From contig CALFOS010000258.1 in the NCBI GenBank assembly GCA_937919725.1, positions 1 through 38,902 of the forward strand: a DNA stretch of 38,902 nt. Direction: 5' to 3'. The notes under the pieces are model-generated. The model searched no databases. It saw only the letters and a program-made list of their open reading frames with translations, and was not told the origin of the DNA. Both the position numbers and the translations under genes were made by a program. The DNA is from an uncultured Fluviicola sp. (GTDB taxonomy: Bacteria > Bacteroidota > Bacteroidia > Flavobacteriales_D > Crocinitomicaceae). Positions 1-8,213 of the stretch are shown here, one piece after another. How positions within the stretch are numbered: the stretch's first letter is position 1; each line of letters begins with the position of its first letter.

Positions 1-549
1 ATTCACCAGCTTCTCTTCGATGAAATCAGTGACATATTGTTGTTCGAAGCGTTCTTTTTTGCCCCACGGGGTTTGATCTTCCGTTTTCATTGTTCCCGCT
101 AACGCGACTGTTTCTCCACGTTCGCGATTGCACGAAATCAATACTTCGGGTGTTGCGCCGATCCAGGTTCCGAAAAATTCACTGGAAATCAAATAGACGA
201 AGGCAGATGGGTAAGCAGTGCACAGTTTTGTGAATAATTTTTGAGGATCGCCATCAAAATCAACCCGTTTTATTCTGGATAAGATCGCCTTCGAAAGTCC
301 GCGTGTCCGAATATGGTCAATGAAAAACTCTGCTTTTTCGAGGTATTCAGCTTTGGAGTAGTAAACTGGTTTCAGCGCAATTTTTTCAAGGTGAGAAATC
401 GCATCTTCTACAAAAACAAACGCTTCGGATTTATCGAAATTGCTAACAATAAAACCATCCGTCAATTCTGAAAATGGAATATTTTTGAAACTTCCGATTT
501 TTTCAACGGAATTTTCGAACGGTAATCTATATGAAAGTTTAGCTCCCAA
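1..549 (-). CDS. menF: Isochorismate synthase / chorismate-binding enzyme, C-terminal part missing (window edge)
   Basis: This is the first 183 codons of a chorismate-binding enzyme that runs off the left edge. Reading the minus strand gives a low-conservation N-terminal half, then the family blocks GTWIGATPEVLI and ETVALAGTMKT near residues 125-155, followed by KKERFEQQY, all typical of isochorismate synthase and related anthranilate/aminodeoxychorismate synthases. The reaction would be chorismate to isochorismate, the entry to menaquinone synthesis. An in-frame TGA at 564-562 leaves the TTG at 549 as the only ordinary start; the upstream thioesterase stop is two bases away, so the two genes are probably co-transcribed. 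The adjacent thioesterase could be the DHNA-CoA hydrolase, which favours the menaquinone role over a siderophore one. The family call is seen in the sequence; the pathway is inferred from context. Confidence 0.85.
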   Translation of the reverse strand, partial: MGAKLSYRLPFENSVEKIGSFKNIPFSELTDGFIVSNFDKSEAFVFVEDAISHLEKIALKPVYYSKAEYLEKAEFFIDHIRTRGLSKAILSRIKRVDFDGDPQKLFTKLCTAYPSAFVYLISSEFFGTWIGATPEVLISCNRERGETVALAGTMKTEDQTPWGKKERFEQQYVTDFIEEKLVN

Positions 550-551
550 GA

Positions 552-974
552 TTACGTTTTTTCAACAATCATAACTGTTAATCGACCCGTACAAATGAGT
601 TTTTCCGTCGCTTCATCGCGGATATCTACCTGCCAAACATGAGTGCGTTTTCCTGCGTGAATCACTGTTCCTTTGGCCCGCACACTCCCCGATTTCATAC
701 CCCCGAGGTGATTTGCGTTTATTTCGAGTCCAACGGGCATGTACTTTTCGATGTCGATTAACAAAACAGATCCCATCGAGCCAATCGTTTCGATAAGTGC
801 TGCACTTGCTCCTCCGTGAAGCAATCCCATTGGTTGATGCGTTCGGTGATTGACAGGCATGGTAGCCACGAGGTAATCGTCTCCCAATTCAACACACTTG
901 ATGTCCAACAATTCCATCATGGTGTTCTTGTTCATCGAGTTGATAAGTTCGAGCGGTACTTGTTTTAATTTCAT
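552..974 (-). CDS. menI: PaaI/MenI-type hotdog-fold thioesterase
   Basis: A 140-residue single-domain hotdog acyl-CoA thioesterase, normal for the PaaI/YbgC/MenI group. The signature HGGASAALIETIGSMGS lies near residues 53-70, with the helix residues (HGG and the Glu of ALIET) that form the active site in this family. It probably hydrolyses a CoA thioester in the cytosol. Because the next gene on the same strand is an isochorismate synthase, the best guess is 1,4-dihydroxy-2-naphthoyl-CoA hydrolase of menaquinone synthesis, although PaaI homologues with other aromatic substrates cannot be excluded. The ATG at 974 sits exactly four bases after a TAAATTTA box, so the mRNA may be leaderless. A perfect 22-bp palindrome lies immediately upstream. 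Confidence 0.82.
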   Translation of the reverse strand: MKLKQVPLELINSMNKNTMMELLDIKCVELGDDYLVATMPVNHRTHQPMGLLHGGASAALIETIGSMGSVLLIDIEKYMPVGLEINANHLGGMKSGSVRAKGTVIHAGKRTHVWQVDIRDEATEKLICTGRLTVMIVEKT

Positions 975-978
975 GGTC

Positions 979-986
979 TAAATTTA
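979..986 (-). promoter_or_regulatory. Predicted -7 box of the menI-menF unit
   Basis: On the minus strand the sequence is TAAATTTA, one base from the Bacteroidota -7 consensus TAnnTTTG. A TTG 21 bases upstream (1010-1008) is a plausible -33 element. The box ends four bases before the ATG at 974, so transcription is predicted to begin at or next to the start codon. Confidence 0.55.
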
Positions 987-1000
987 CGGTTCAATTTGCA

Positions 1001-1022
1001 CATTTCGCAATATTGCGAAATG
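1001..1022. promoter_or_regulatory. Perfect 22-bp palindrome, candidate operator
   Basis: The half-site CATTTCGCAAT is followed directly by its exact reverse complement, with no spacer. The element covers the predicted -33 TTG of the divergent thioesterase gene, a position suited to repression. No regulator gene lies beside it. The symmetry is seen directly; an operator role is inferred. Confidence 0.5.
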
Positions 1023-1272
1023 GCAATAAAGCCTATTTTATTAAAATCTTGAATACCAATAACTTAAAACTAAATCATTCATTGTGGTTTTTCATTTCTA
1101 AGACCGCTGAAGAAGAAAAGTCACAGCTTTTGAAAGTGAACGGAAGTTCACCTACTGCGAAGCTAACTTGACCTATTTTATCTCAATTCAGCAACCCCAG
1201 TTTATACAATTTAACAACAATCGACCGTTGGCGATTTTTCATTTCCTTGGGCTTGGCTAGAGCGATTTCTAT

Positions 1273-1280
1273 TAACTTTG
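1273..1280 (+). promoter_or_regulatory. Predicted -7 box of murB
   Basis: TAACTTTG matches TAnnTTTG exactly. TTG triplets at 1253-1255 (17-base spacer) and 1247-1249 (23-base spacer) could be the -33 element. The box ends four bases before the murB ATG, implying a leaderless transcript. Confidence 0.65.
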
Positions 1281-1284
1281 TCAC

Positions 1285-2292
1285 ATGATTCAGGAAAACG
1301 TCAATCTTCGCCCGTTCAATACCTTTGGAATTGAGGTATGTGCAAAGCGCTTTGCATCATTTTCATCGATTTCAGAATTAAAGGAACTGATCGCTCAGCG
1401 CAACGGAGATCCACTTTTGTTTTTGGGTGGGGGAAGTAATATTTTGTTCACGAAAGATTTCGATGGATTCGTTTTGCACAACGAAATGACGGGGATTTCG
1501 ATCGTTGAAGAAACGGAATCGGAGGTAAGAATCCGATCAGGTGCTGGCGAAGTATGGCATGATTTCGTGCTGTTTTGCGTTGAAAATAATTTTGGAGGAG
1601 TCGAAAATCTATCGCTCATTCCAGGCAGCGTGGGCGCAAGTCCAATGCAGAATATTGGTGCATACGGAATAGAAATTAAAGATGTTTTCGTTTCCTTGGA
1701 AGCGTTTCACATTGAAAGTGGCGAAATTCATTCGTTCGATAATGAAGCGTGCAAATTTGGCTACCGCGAAAGTGTGTTCAAGCGAAAATTGAAGGATCAA
1801 TATGTGATTAGTTCGGTAACATTCAAACTCACGAAGCTGCATAAAATCAACTCTACTTACGGTGCAATTGAAACAGAATTGGCGGAGAAGGGAATTAAAT
1901 CTCCAACGATCAAAGACATCAGCAACGCGGTGATAGCGATTCGTTCGAGCAAGTTACCGGATCCTGCTAAAATTGGAAATGCGGGAAGTTTTTTCAAGAA
2001 TCCCGCTGTCGATAAAAGCGTTTTAGAGAAAATTCAAACGAATTATGATAACGTTCCGAATTATCCAGCACCTGAAGGAAAAGTAAAATTAGCAGCTGGT
2101 TGGCTGATCGAGCAAGCGGGCTGGAAAGGGAAGACGTTTGATACGTATGGCGTGCACAAATTGCAAGCTTTGGTATTGGTAAATTATTCGACTACAAAAG
2201 GCTCTCTGATTTATGACCTTTCAACGGCTATAATTGAAGACATTGAAGCGAAGTTTGGGGTGGTTTTGGAGCGAGAGGTGAATATAATTTAG
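1285..2292 (+). CDS. murB: UDP-N-acetylmuramate dehydrogenase MurB
   Basis: MurB reduces UDP-N-acetylglucosamine enolpyruvate with NADPH to UDP-N-acetylmuramate, the second committed step of peptidoglycan synthesis, in the cytosol. The 335 residues match the E. coli-type (type I) length. The FAD-binding domain shows LGGGSNILF near residue 47 and SLIPGSVGASPMQNIGAYG near residues 110-130. The C-terminal substrate domain has GNAGSFFKNP, whose Ser is the proton donor in this family, then AAGWLIEQAGWKGK and VHKLQALVLVN. The ATG at 1285 is fixed by a -7 box four bases upstream. The gene stands alone and runs convergently into the DEAD-box gene with only three bases between the stops. Confidence 0.97.
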   Translation: MIQENVNLRPFNTFGIEVCAKRFASFSSISELKELIAQRNGDPLLFLGGGSNILFTKDFDGFVLHNEMTGISIVEETESEVRIRSGAGEVWHDFVLFCVENNFGGVENLSLIPGSVGASPMQNIGAYGIEIKDVFVSLEAFHIESGEIHSFDNEACKFGYRESVFKRKLKDQYVISSVTFKLTKLHKINSTYGAIETELAEKGIKSPTIKDISNAVIAIRSSKLPDPAKIGNAGSFFKNPAVDKSVLEKIQTNYDNVPNYPAPEGKVKLAAGWLIEQAGWKGKTFDTYGVHKLQALVLVNYSTTKGSLIYDLSTAIIEDIEAKFGVVLEREVNII

Positions 2293-2295
2293 GAA

Positions 2296-3525
2296 CTACC
2301 ATTCATCGCCCGTTCCGTCAGCTTCATTCGCTTCGTCAATTAACTTTTTCCAGTTGTACGATCCGTCTTCGCTGTCCTTCACAATTGTCAAGTACTCATT
2401 TTTGTCCATTTCGTAGCGATCTATGGTATCGCCCGTGTACGTTTCAATTTCCTCGAGCAGCGGAATTTCGTCTTTACTGCAAAATGAAAGTGCTTGACCG
2501 AGTTTATTTCCTCGACCCGTTCGTCCGCATCGGTGTACGTAATTTTCAGGCAAGTCGGGCAAATCATAGTTGATCACCATTTCCACATTCGGAATGTCGA
2601 TTCCGCGTGCGGCAACATCGGTCGTTATGAGAAGTTTGTTCTGTCCTTCTCTAAATCGCTCCAAAATGGCGAAGCGGTCTTTCTGTTCTATTCCGCCGTG
2701 CAATGCCTCCGATGCTAAATCTACACGAGCCATCGCTGCAACAACACGTTCGGCACGCACTTGAGTTCGAACAAAAACCACCATTTTTTGGTCTGGATAT
2801 TCCTTCGCCATGTTTTCGAGGAAAAAGCGTTTGTCGTCCATTTCTACCATCACGATGGCGTGTGAAATGGTTTTTGCTACAGGATTCTTCGGTGATATCT
2901 GAATGCGGATTGCGTTACGAACAACGTCGTATGCCAGTGATTTAATTTTTTTAGAGATCGTTGCGGAGAAAAAGAGGGTTTGTCGTTTTGCGGGAACGAA
3001 CTTGAGTACATCAGTAATGTCTTTTGCGAAGCCGAGGTCGAGCATCAGATCTGCTTCATCGAGGATAAGGTATTTCACAGTCGTCACGTCCAATGCGCCT
3101 TGCGAAATGAGGTCGAACATGCGTCCAGGTGTCGCCACGAGGATATCAATTCCGTTGTTGAGGGTCGCGATTTGTTGCTCTTGCTCCACCCCACCATACA
3201 ATCCGAAGGATTTCACTTTAGTGAGTTTACTGATGTCGCGGTAGACGCCAGCGATTTGCCGGGCGAGTTCACGCGTAGGCACAAGCACCAAACATTTCAC
3301 GCCTTTACTTTTCGCGTATTTATCTTTGGATCGACTAATCATATGAATGGTTGGAATGGCAAATGCCGCCGTTTTTCCAGTTCCCGTTTGAGCTATTGCC
3401 ATCACATCTTCGCCATCCAAAATAGGACGAATCGCCTTGAATTGAATATCGGTTGGACGGTTGAACCCAAGCACTTCCAATTGCTTAATTATTTCTGGCG
3501 CGATGTCGTAATCCGAAAATTTCAT
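2296..3525 (-). CDS. DEAD-box ATP-dependent RNA helicase (RhlE-like)
   Basis: A 409-residue DEAD-box helicase core. In order: Q motif GFNRPTDIQFKAI near residue 25, Walker A AQTGTGKT near 48, PTRELA, TPGR, DEAD near 157, SAT near 190, and in the second RecA domain ARGIDIPNVEMVINYD and HRCGRTGRG. The C-terminal tail is short and acidic, without an RNA-binding extension. Likely roles are RNA duplex remodelling in mRNA decay or ribosome assembly. I chose the ATG at 3525 (MKFSDYD) over the in-frame TTG at 3531. It follows the zinc-ribbon gene on the same strand, but a terminator-like hairpin separates them. The window has a second such helicase at 34956-36113, as is usual in this phylum. Confidence 0.94.
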   Translation of the reverse strand: MKFSDYDIAPEIIKQLEVLGFNRPTDIQFKAIRPILDGEDVMAIAQTGTGKTAAFAIPTIHMISRSKDKYAKSKGVKCLVLVPTRELARQIAGVYRDISKLTKVKSFGLYGGVEQEQQIATLNNGIDILVATPGRMFDLISQGALDVTTVKYLILDEADLMLDLGFAKDITDVLKFVPAKRQTLFFSATISKKIKSLAYDVVRNAIRIQISPKNPVAKTISHAIVMVEMDDKRFFLENMAKEYPDQKMVVFVRTQVRAERVVAAMARVDLASEALHGGIEQKDRFAILERFREGQNKLLITTDVAARGIDIPNVEMVINYDLPDLPENYVHRCGRTGRGNKLGQALSFCSKDEIPLLEEIETYTGDTIDRYEMDKNEYLTIVKDSEDGSYNWKKLIDEANEADGTGDEW

Positions 3526-3542
3526 GCTCAATCGTTTAAACT

Positions 3543-3587
3543 AAAAAAAGGATTCCATTATCGAACGAATCGAAACGAAATCCTTTT
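3543..3587 (-). terminator. Rho-independent terminator after the zinc-ribbon gene
   Basis: On the minus strand AAAAGGATT (3587-3579) pairs with AATCCTTTT (3554-3546) and runs into a T tract. The stem is nine pairs with a 24-base loop. It lies between the coiled-coil zinc-ribbon gene and the DEAD-box gene. Confidence 0.6.
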
Positions 3588-3608
3588 CAGTATGTATTAA
3601 TGTGTATC

Positions 3609-4358
3609 CTAATCTTCTAACTCCGATGGAACGAGAATTCGTCCACAGTGCTCGCAAGCGATCACTTTTTTCTTTGTTTGAATGTCTAATTGACGTTGTG
3701 GTGGAATTTTGTTGAAACAACCTCCGCACGAATCACGATCTACAGGAACAACCGCCAAACCGTTGCGAGCATTTGAACGCAAGCGTGTGTAAGCCGCAGA
3801 CAAACGAGTATCCAATTTTTTAAGCGCAGCTTGTGATTTTTTATCCAATTTCTCTTCTTGAGCTTGCGTTTCAGCGATGATTTCATCCAACTCCGCTTTC
3901 TTAGAAGACAAATCTTCCGCTCTGAAATTTCTGCGTTCTTTAGCAGTATCAAACACCTCTTTTTTGTTGGTGATCGCAAATTTCGTTTCTTTCGATCGTT
4001 TCTCGTTCAAACGCATTTCCAATTCTTGGAATTCTATTTCTTTCGAGATGGATTCAAATTCGCGGTTGTTGCGAACGTTATTTTGTTGCTCTTTGTACTT
4101 AGCAATTGCCACTTCTGCATCTTTATTTCCGTTCTTACGATCAGTAATCTCTGTATCTAGTTCCTTTATTTCCGACTCGATATTAGCAATGCGCGTGTCC
4201 AATCCTGCCAATTCATCTTCCAAATCTTGCACCTCCAAAGGAAGTTCACCACGAATCGTTCTAATTCGATCGATTTCAGAATCAATACGTTGCAAATCAT
4301 AGAGACTGTGCAGCTTCTCAGCGATTGTCATTTCTTTTTTCGTTGCGGTTTTTGCCAT
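3609..4358 (-). CDS. Coiled-coil protein with C-terminal zinc ribbon (CT398/YbgI-neighbour type)
   Basis: A 249-residue cytosolic protein. Residues about 10-190 are charged, heptad-rich and predicted to form a long coiled-coil hairpin. The C-terminal 40 residues carry two CxxC pairs (CGGC and CEHC) spaced like a zinc ribbon, with the segment FNKIPPQRQLDIQ between them. This architecture is the widespread C4-type zinc-ribbon family often placed beside Nif3/YbgI, exactly as here; its biochemical role is not firmly known, with nucleic-acid or flagellar/secretion chaperone roles proposed in different lineages. The ATG lies four bases past a TATTTTTA box that overlaps the Nif3 stop, so it may have its own leaderless promoter besides read-through. 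Confidence 0.85.
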   Translation of the reverse strand: MAKTATKKEMTIAEKLHSLYDLQRIDSEIDRIRTIRGELPLEVQDLEDELAGLDTRIANIESEIKELDTEITDRKNGNKDAEVAIAKYKEQQNNVRNNREFESISKEIEFQELEMRLNEKRSKETKFAITNKKEVFDTAKERRNFRAEDLSSKKAELDEIIAETQAQEEKLDKKSQAALKKLDTRLSAAYTRLRSNARNGLAVVPVDRDSCGGCFNKIPPQRQLDIQTKKKVIACEHCGRILVPSELED

Positions 4359-4361
4359 GAG

Positions 4362-5456
4362 CTAAAAATAATTTATTGGGTTCGTGTTGACCTCCGTTAA
4401 ATGAACCGCAAATTTAGGAAATTTTTTTGTCAAAATACCGTGTAAAAGGTTTGAAGTGAATTGTTCGCTTTCATAATGACCGATATCGGCGATAATTAAA
4501 TGATTCTCAGCATCAAAAAACTCGTGGTATTTGTAATCTCCGGTAATAAAAATATCGGCTTCTTGAGCGATGGCATTCCGCAGCAAAAAACTCCCTGCTC
4601 CTCCGCAATATGCTACGCGTTCGATTTCATCAGTCAGCAACTCGGTGTGACGAATCACCCCGCATCCGAAGGTTTGCTTGATGTGCGTCAAGAAATCACG
4701 TGTGCTCATTGCCTCGGGCAAATTTCCTATCATTCCCGCTCCTTCAAACTGATTATCGTTCAAGATTGGATACGCTTCGTAGGCAACTTCCTCGTAAGGA
4801 TGTGCTTCTTTCATTGCTCGAATAACTTTATTCAAACTATGCTTCGAAACAAGCACTTCAATTTTCGTTTCTAGTGCATTTTCACGTTCTCCTTCTGTTC
4901 CAACGAATGGATTCGATCCTTCTTTGGGCAAAAATGTTCCCGTTCCCGAAGTTGCAAAACTGCATTCGGCATAATTGCCAATGGATCCCGCCCCAGCATC
5001 GAAAATGGCATCTTTAACTGATTCCACGTAATCATCTGGCACAAATACGACCAATTTTGCGAGCACGTCACTTTTTGGAGCGAGCACCGAAATATTTTCT
5101 AATCCAATTCGTTGCCCGATCTCCGCATTCACGCCAAAACGGTAATTGTCAAGGTTGGTATGAATGGCATAAAGCGCAATGTCGTTTTTGATGGCTTTTT
5201 GGATCGTTCGTTGCACGTAATCGCTGCCGTTCAGTCGTTTTATGCCTTTAAATAAAATGGGATGGTGCGCGATGACAAGATTACATTTCTTTTCAATCGC
5301 TTCATCTACAACGGATTCTATACAATCTAGACTCACCAATGCGCCCTTTACTTCCATGTTTGGGTCACCAACGATCAATCCTGAGTTGTCATACGATTCT
5401 TGGCTCGAAAGTGGCGCAAGCGATTCCAAATAAGCAGTTAGTTCATTTAATTTCAT
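4362..5456 (-). CDS. Nif3/YbgI-family dinuclear metal-centre protein
   Basis: A 364-residue Nif3-like protein of the long form, with a PII/CutA-like insertion (about residues 130-235) between the two halves of the Nif3 fold. Metal-ligand motifs are visible: AHHP at residues 63-66, HTNLD at 99-103 and a late GHYESE near residue 330. Family members form toroidal hexamers with two metal ions per subunit; they are often labelled GTP cyclohydrolase 1 type 2 homologues, but the cellular function is uncertain. The gene follows the outer-membrane protein by two bases and precedes the zinc-ribbon gene by three, so all three are likely one transcript. The Nif3/zinc-ribbon pairing is conserved in many bacteria. 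Confidence 0.92.
   Translation of the reverse strand: MKLNELTAYLESLAPLSSQESYDNSGLIVGDPNMEVKGALVSLDCIESVVDEAIEKKCNLVIAHHPILFKGIKRLNGSDYVQRTIQKAIKNDIALYAIHTNLDNYRFGVNAEIGQRIGLENISVLAPKSDVLAKLVVFVPDDYVESVKDAIFDAGAGSIGNYAECSFATSGTGTFLPKEGSNPFVGTEGERENALETKIEVLVSKHSLNKVIRAMKEAHPYEEVAYEAYPILNDNQFEGAGMIGNLPEAMSTRDFLTHIKQTFGCGVIRHTELLTDEIERVAYCGGAGSFLLRNAIAQEADIFITGDYKYHEFFDAENHLIIADIGHYESEQFTSNLLHGILTKKFPKFAVHLTEVNTNPINYF
4363..4370 (-). promoter_or_regulatory. Possible internal -7 box before the zinc-ribbon gene
   Basis: TATTTTTA on the minus strand overlaps the last codons and stop of the Nif3 gene and ends four bases before the next ATG. It could be chance, since it encodes Tyr-Phe-stop, but its spacing matches the other predicted leaderless starts. 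Confidence 0.35.
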
Positions 5457-5458
5457 AC

Positions 5459-6214
5459 TTAAAGTTTGAACGTTAGTCCGATATCGAAGCCAAGTGCTCG
5501 ACCAAAATGATTGTACGAATCGGTTACCACATACGAATCGCTCAATTGAATTCGATATTCGGGCATGATGAGCAGCGTGAAATTATCCGAAAACGACAAT
5601 TGGATTCCCACATTGATTGCCGCGCTCAGTACAAAAGAAGAATAGCCATTTCGTTTTTCGATGGTAGCATCTCCTGTTGCGTCGACAGCATCTCGCCACT
5701 CTTGCTTCTGAACATAGCCCGTAAAAAGTTGCGGTGTAAGTCCGCCACCGGCTAGAAACTTGATTTCGTTTCCATAGGTGAAAAGCGCTTTGATCGGCAT
5801 TCCGATGTACGAATAGCTAGTGGTGTACTTAAATAAGGTATCGGAATCTTCGAAAAGGTAACTTTCGCCGTTGCGGACATAACTTACGCCAGCTTGAATC
5901 GCGAAATACGGATTAATTGCATTTCGAAATCCGATGCCGAACGACCATTTATTGAGTCCCGTTTCGAACTCTCGTTCTCCCAGCGGATCACCAAATGGAC
6001 CTTCATTTACTTCGAGCTTGCGTGTTGTGCGCGAACAATTTGCGGTGAAATAAACTTCAGTGCTACCGTCTTTATTCGCAACTTTCTTCTCTTTCAATTC
6101 AACCTCCTTCTTTTCTTTTTCCTCATCTGTGTCTCCACCCAACTCAATTTGAGTCATCCCGCAAAAGGCGAATGCAACGCACATCGTGATACTCGCAATT
6201 TCTTTTATCATCAT
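5459..6214 (-). CDS. Outer-membrane beta-barrel protein, unknown function
   Basis: A 251-residue exported protein. Residues 1-20 look like a signal sequence, followed by a highly charged linker (about 28-50, rich in E and K) and then alternating amphipathic strands such as FGIGFRNAINPYFAIQAGVS and YSYIGMPIKALFTYG, ending in GFDIGLTFKL, a typical beta-barrel C terminus. This fits the small porin-like/outer-membrane beta-barrel group common in Bacteroidota. No substrate can be inferred. It is the first gene of the run leading to Nif3 and the zinc-ribbon gene. A GATATTTG element upstream on the minus strand may be its -7 box. Confidence 0.72.
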   Translation of the reverse strand: MMIKEIASITMCVAFAFCGMTQIELGGDTDEEKEKKEVELKEKKVANKDGSTEVYFTANCSRTTRKLEVNEGPFGDPLGEREFETGLNKWSFGIGFRNAINPYFAIQAGVSYVRNGESYLFEDSDTLFKYTTSYSYIGMPIKALFTYGNEIKFLAGGGLTPQLFTGYVQKQEWRDAVDATGDATIEKRNGYSSFVLSAAINVGIQLSFSDNFTLLIMPEYRIQLSDSYVVTDSYNHFGRALGFDIGLTFKL

Positions 6215-6288
6215 ACTATTCTAGTTATCGTTACAAATATCGCGATTTAGGTTGAGAACCTTTCTACCGTTCAATCAGTGAGATTCAC

Positions 6289-6296
6289 TATTTTTG
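6289..6296 (+). promoter_or_regulatory. Predicted -7 box of the LtaS-like operon
   Basis: TATTTTTG matches TAnnTTTG exactly and ends six bases before the ATG at 6303. It overlaps the upstream in-frame TTG at 6294, which argues that translation begins at 6303. The 5' leader would be about two bases. Confidence 0.6.
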
Positions 6297-6302
6297 AAAA
6301 AA

Positions 6303-8213
6303 ATGAACCGACTCAACCTTTATCTTCCCTCACACGTTCGCGCCTTGCTTCTCCGATTGGCGATTGTTTTTGTATTGCTCCAACTCACCCGCATCATCTT
6401 CTATTTCAGTAATTCCAATTCGTTTTTGGAGGTGAGCTTCTGCGATTTTTTTTGGGGAGCATGGTTCGATCTCGTTACGATTTCCCTCTATTTTCTCGCT
6501 TACGGCAGTTTATTTTTACTTCCCATTCGAATCCGACATTTGCGTTGGCACCGATTGACGTTTAAAATCAGCTTCTTACTGATCACGTTTTTCATGGTGA
6601 TGCTGAACTTGATCGATTCTGCCTATTTCCCGTTCACTCAAAAGCGTTCAACAAGCGATTTGGTAAGTACCGTTTCCACAGGCAGTGATTTTGGTCAACT
6701 CGTTACTACTTTTCTATCTGAAAATTGGCACCTCTTACTCCTCTTTGGATTCCTGATATTGATTACGGAACAGTTTTACCGAAAAACGGAAGAAACGGAA
6801 GAAAAGTTGGGGATTTCTGCACAAACGAAGTCACAGTTCCGAAAATCAAATTGGATTTCCTTTCTCGTGCTCGTGCCGATTTTTATCTTCGTAGGTCGAG
6901 GTGGAATTCGCCCCAAACCAATCGGAGTATTGGATGCCACAGCCTTCACGTCTTCCCAAAACACGGCTCTTGTACTCAATACGCCTTTCACATTTCTGAA
7001 AACGATTGGAGTAGATGGCCTGCAGGAAAAGTACTATTTTTCGAAGGAGGAAGAACTGCACATGTTTGATCCAATTCGCACCTCGATTCCAGCTAATCTT
7101 CTGCCCCATAACACAAACGTGGTCATTTTAGTTCTCGAAAGCTTCGGAAAGGAATTCGTAGGAAAACTGAGCGGTGAGGAATCTTATACACCGTTCCTGG
7201 ATTCACTGATGGGGCAATCCTTGTATTACGACAATGCTTTTGCGAACGGTAAAAAATCGAATGAGGCGATTCCTGCAATCTTAGCTTCCATTCCATCTCT
7301 TGCCCAAGAACCTTATATGTCCTCGCCCTATTCCGACAATCAACTTATTGCATTGCCGACGATTTTGAAGGAAACAGGCTATTCAACTGCATTTTTTCAC
7401 GGTGCTACAAACGGTTCCATGCTCTTCGATAGTTTTTCAAAACGCTGTGGAATCGACCAGTATTATGGTCGAACAGAATACGGAAACGATGCACATTTCG
7501 ATGGAACTTGGGCCATTTCCGACGGTTATTTCAATCCGTGGGCGGCGAAGAAAATGAGCGAGCTGAAACCGCCGTTTTTTAGTTTGCTTTTCAATACATC
7601 ATCACATCATCCATACTTCATCCCTGAAAAATTCAGAAAGCATACCAAAACGGGTCCTCAGCCAATTTGCGCTTCGATCAGTTATGCGGATTACGCCCTG
7701 AAATTATTTTTTGAAGAAGCAAAAAAACAGGATTGGTACGCGAACACGCTCTTCGTTTTTGTGGCTGATCATAGCCCCGGAAGTGAGACGCCAGAATACA
7801 GTTTTCGCCACGAAATGTATCGGATTCCTATCGGTTTTTACCATCCAAAAGGATTGATTAAAGCCGAGAAAAGAAGTGAAATCACCCAACAATTGGACCT
7901 ATTCCCAACCATTTTGGACCTTTTAAATGTGAAAAACACGTATTATTCCTATGGCTCCTCACTTCTACAAAACACTGAAAGATACGTGATTACGCACCTT
8001 GAAGGGAGTTATTACTACTTCAGTGGTGAAGAAATGATGATTTTTAATGACGATAAGGCACAAATATTGCTTAATTTTACTAATGGTGGTCTTGTAACCG
8101 AAAGTGAACTCCCAAACTATACTCGTATAGTAGCAGTTCGCGAAAAAAGGTTGAAAGCCATTCTACAAAGGTATTCGAGGGATTTAATTTCGAATCAAAC
8201 AAAAGTGAAATGA
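6303..8213 (+). CDS. LTA synthase-like membrane phosphotransferase (sulfatase fold)
   Basis: A 636-residue inner-membrane enzyme: about five transmembrane helices in residues 1-190, then a periplasmic sulfatase-like domain. The domain opens with NVVILVLESFGKEF (metal-binding Glu), continues with ANGKKSNEAIPAILASIPS where the Ser takes the place of the catalytic Thr of LtaS, and later shows SSHHPY and VADHSPG, the His and Asp-His metal ligands. Relatives move phosphoglycerol or phosphoethanolamine from phospholipids to polymers or LPS-like acceptors, leaving diacylglycerol when the donor is phosphatidylglycerol. In a Gram-negative cell lipoteichoic acid is not expected, so the acceptor is unknown. 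The stop overlaps the next start (ATGA), so it is coupled to the lipid kinase. Confidence 0.88.
   Translation: MNRLNLYLPSHVRALLLRLAIVFVLLQLTRIIFYFSNSNSFLEVSFCDFFWGAWFDLVTISLYFLAYGSLFLLPIRIRHLRWHRLTFKISFLLITFFMVMLNLIDSAYFPFTQKRSTSDLVSTVSTGSDFGQLVTTFLSENWHLLLLFGFLILITEQFYRKTEETEEKLGISAQTKSQFRKSNWISFLVLVPIFIFVGRGGIRPKPIGVLDATAFTSSQNTALVLNTPFTFLKTIGVDGLQEKYYFSKEEELHMFDPIRTSIPANLLPHNTNVVILVLESFGKEFVGKLSGEESYTPFLDSLMGQSLYYDNAFANGKKSNEAIPAILASIPSLAQEPYMSSPYSDNQLIALPTILKETGYSTAFFHGATNGSMLFDSFSKRCGIDQYYGRTEYGNDAHFDGTWAISDGYFNPWAAKKMSELKPPFFSLLFNTSSHHPYFIPEKFRKHTKTGPQPICASISYADYALKLFFEEAKKQDWYANTLFVFVADHSPGSETPEYSFRHEMYRIPIGFYHPKGLIKAEKRSEITQQLDLFPTILDLLNVKNTYYSYGSSLLQNTERYVITHLEGSYYYFSGEEMMIFNDDKAQILLNFTNGGLVTESELPNYTRIVAVREKRLKAILQRYSRDLISNQTKVK

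Larger units (their letters stand above)
975..1284. other. Divergent intergenic region between menI and murB
   Basis: This 310-base gap has no convincing ORF. It holds the menI -7 box (979-986), the 22-bp palindrome (1001-1022), a short hairpin GTGAAC-ggaa-GTTCAC (1136-1151) and the murB promoter (1273-1280). The part from about 1030 to 1130 shows nothing I can interpret. Confidence 0.6.

Noticed and set aside
1136-1151. GTGAAC-ggaa-GTTCAC hairpin as murB terminator or operator
   Set aside because: There is no T tract and it lies 120 bases before the murB promoter; kept only as part of the intergenic description.
2980-3600. 206-residue plus-strand ORF opposite the DEAD-box gene
   Set aside because: It lies antisense to an intact conserved helicase, has irregular composition with many Cys, His and Arg, and matches no domain; it is a shadow frame.
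3877-4302. 141-residue plus-strand ORF opposite the coiled-coil gene
   Set aside because: Ser/Phe-rich composition is what the complement of a Glu/Lys-rich coiled coil gives; not a real gene.
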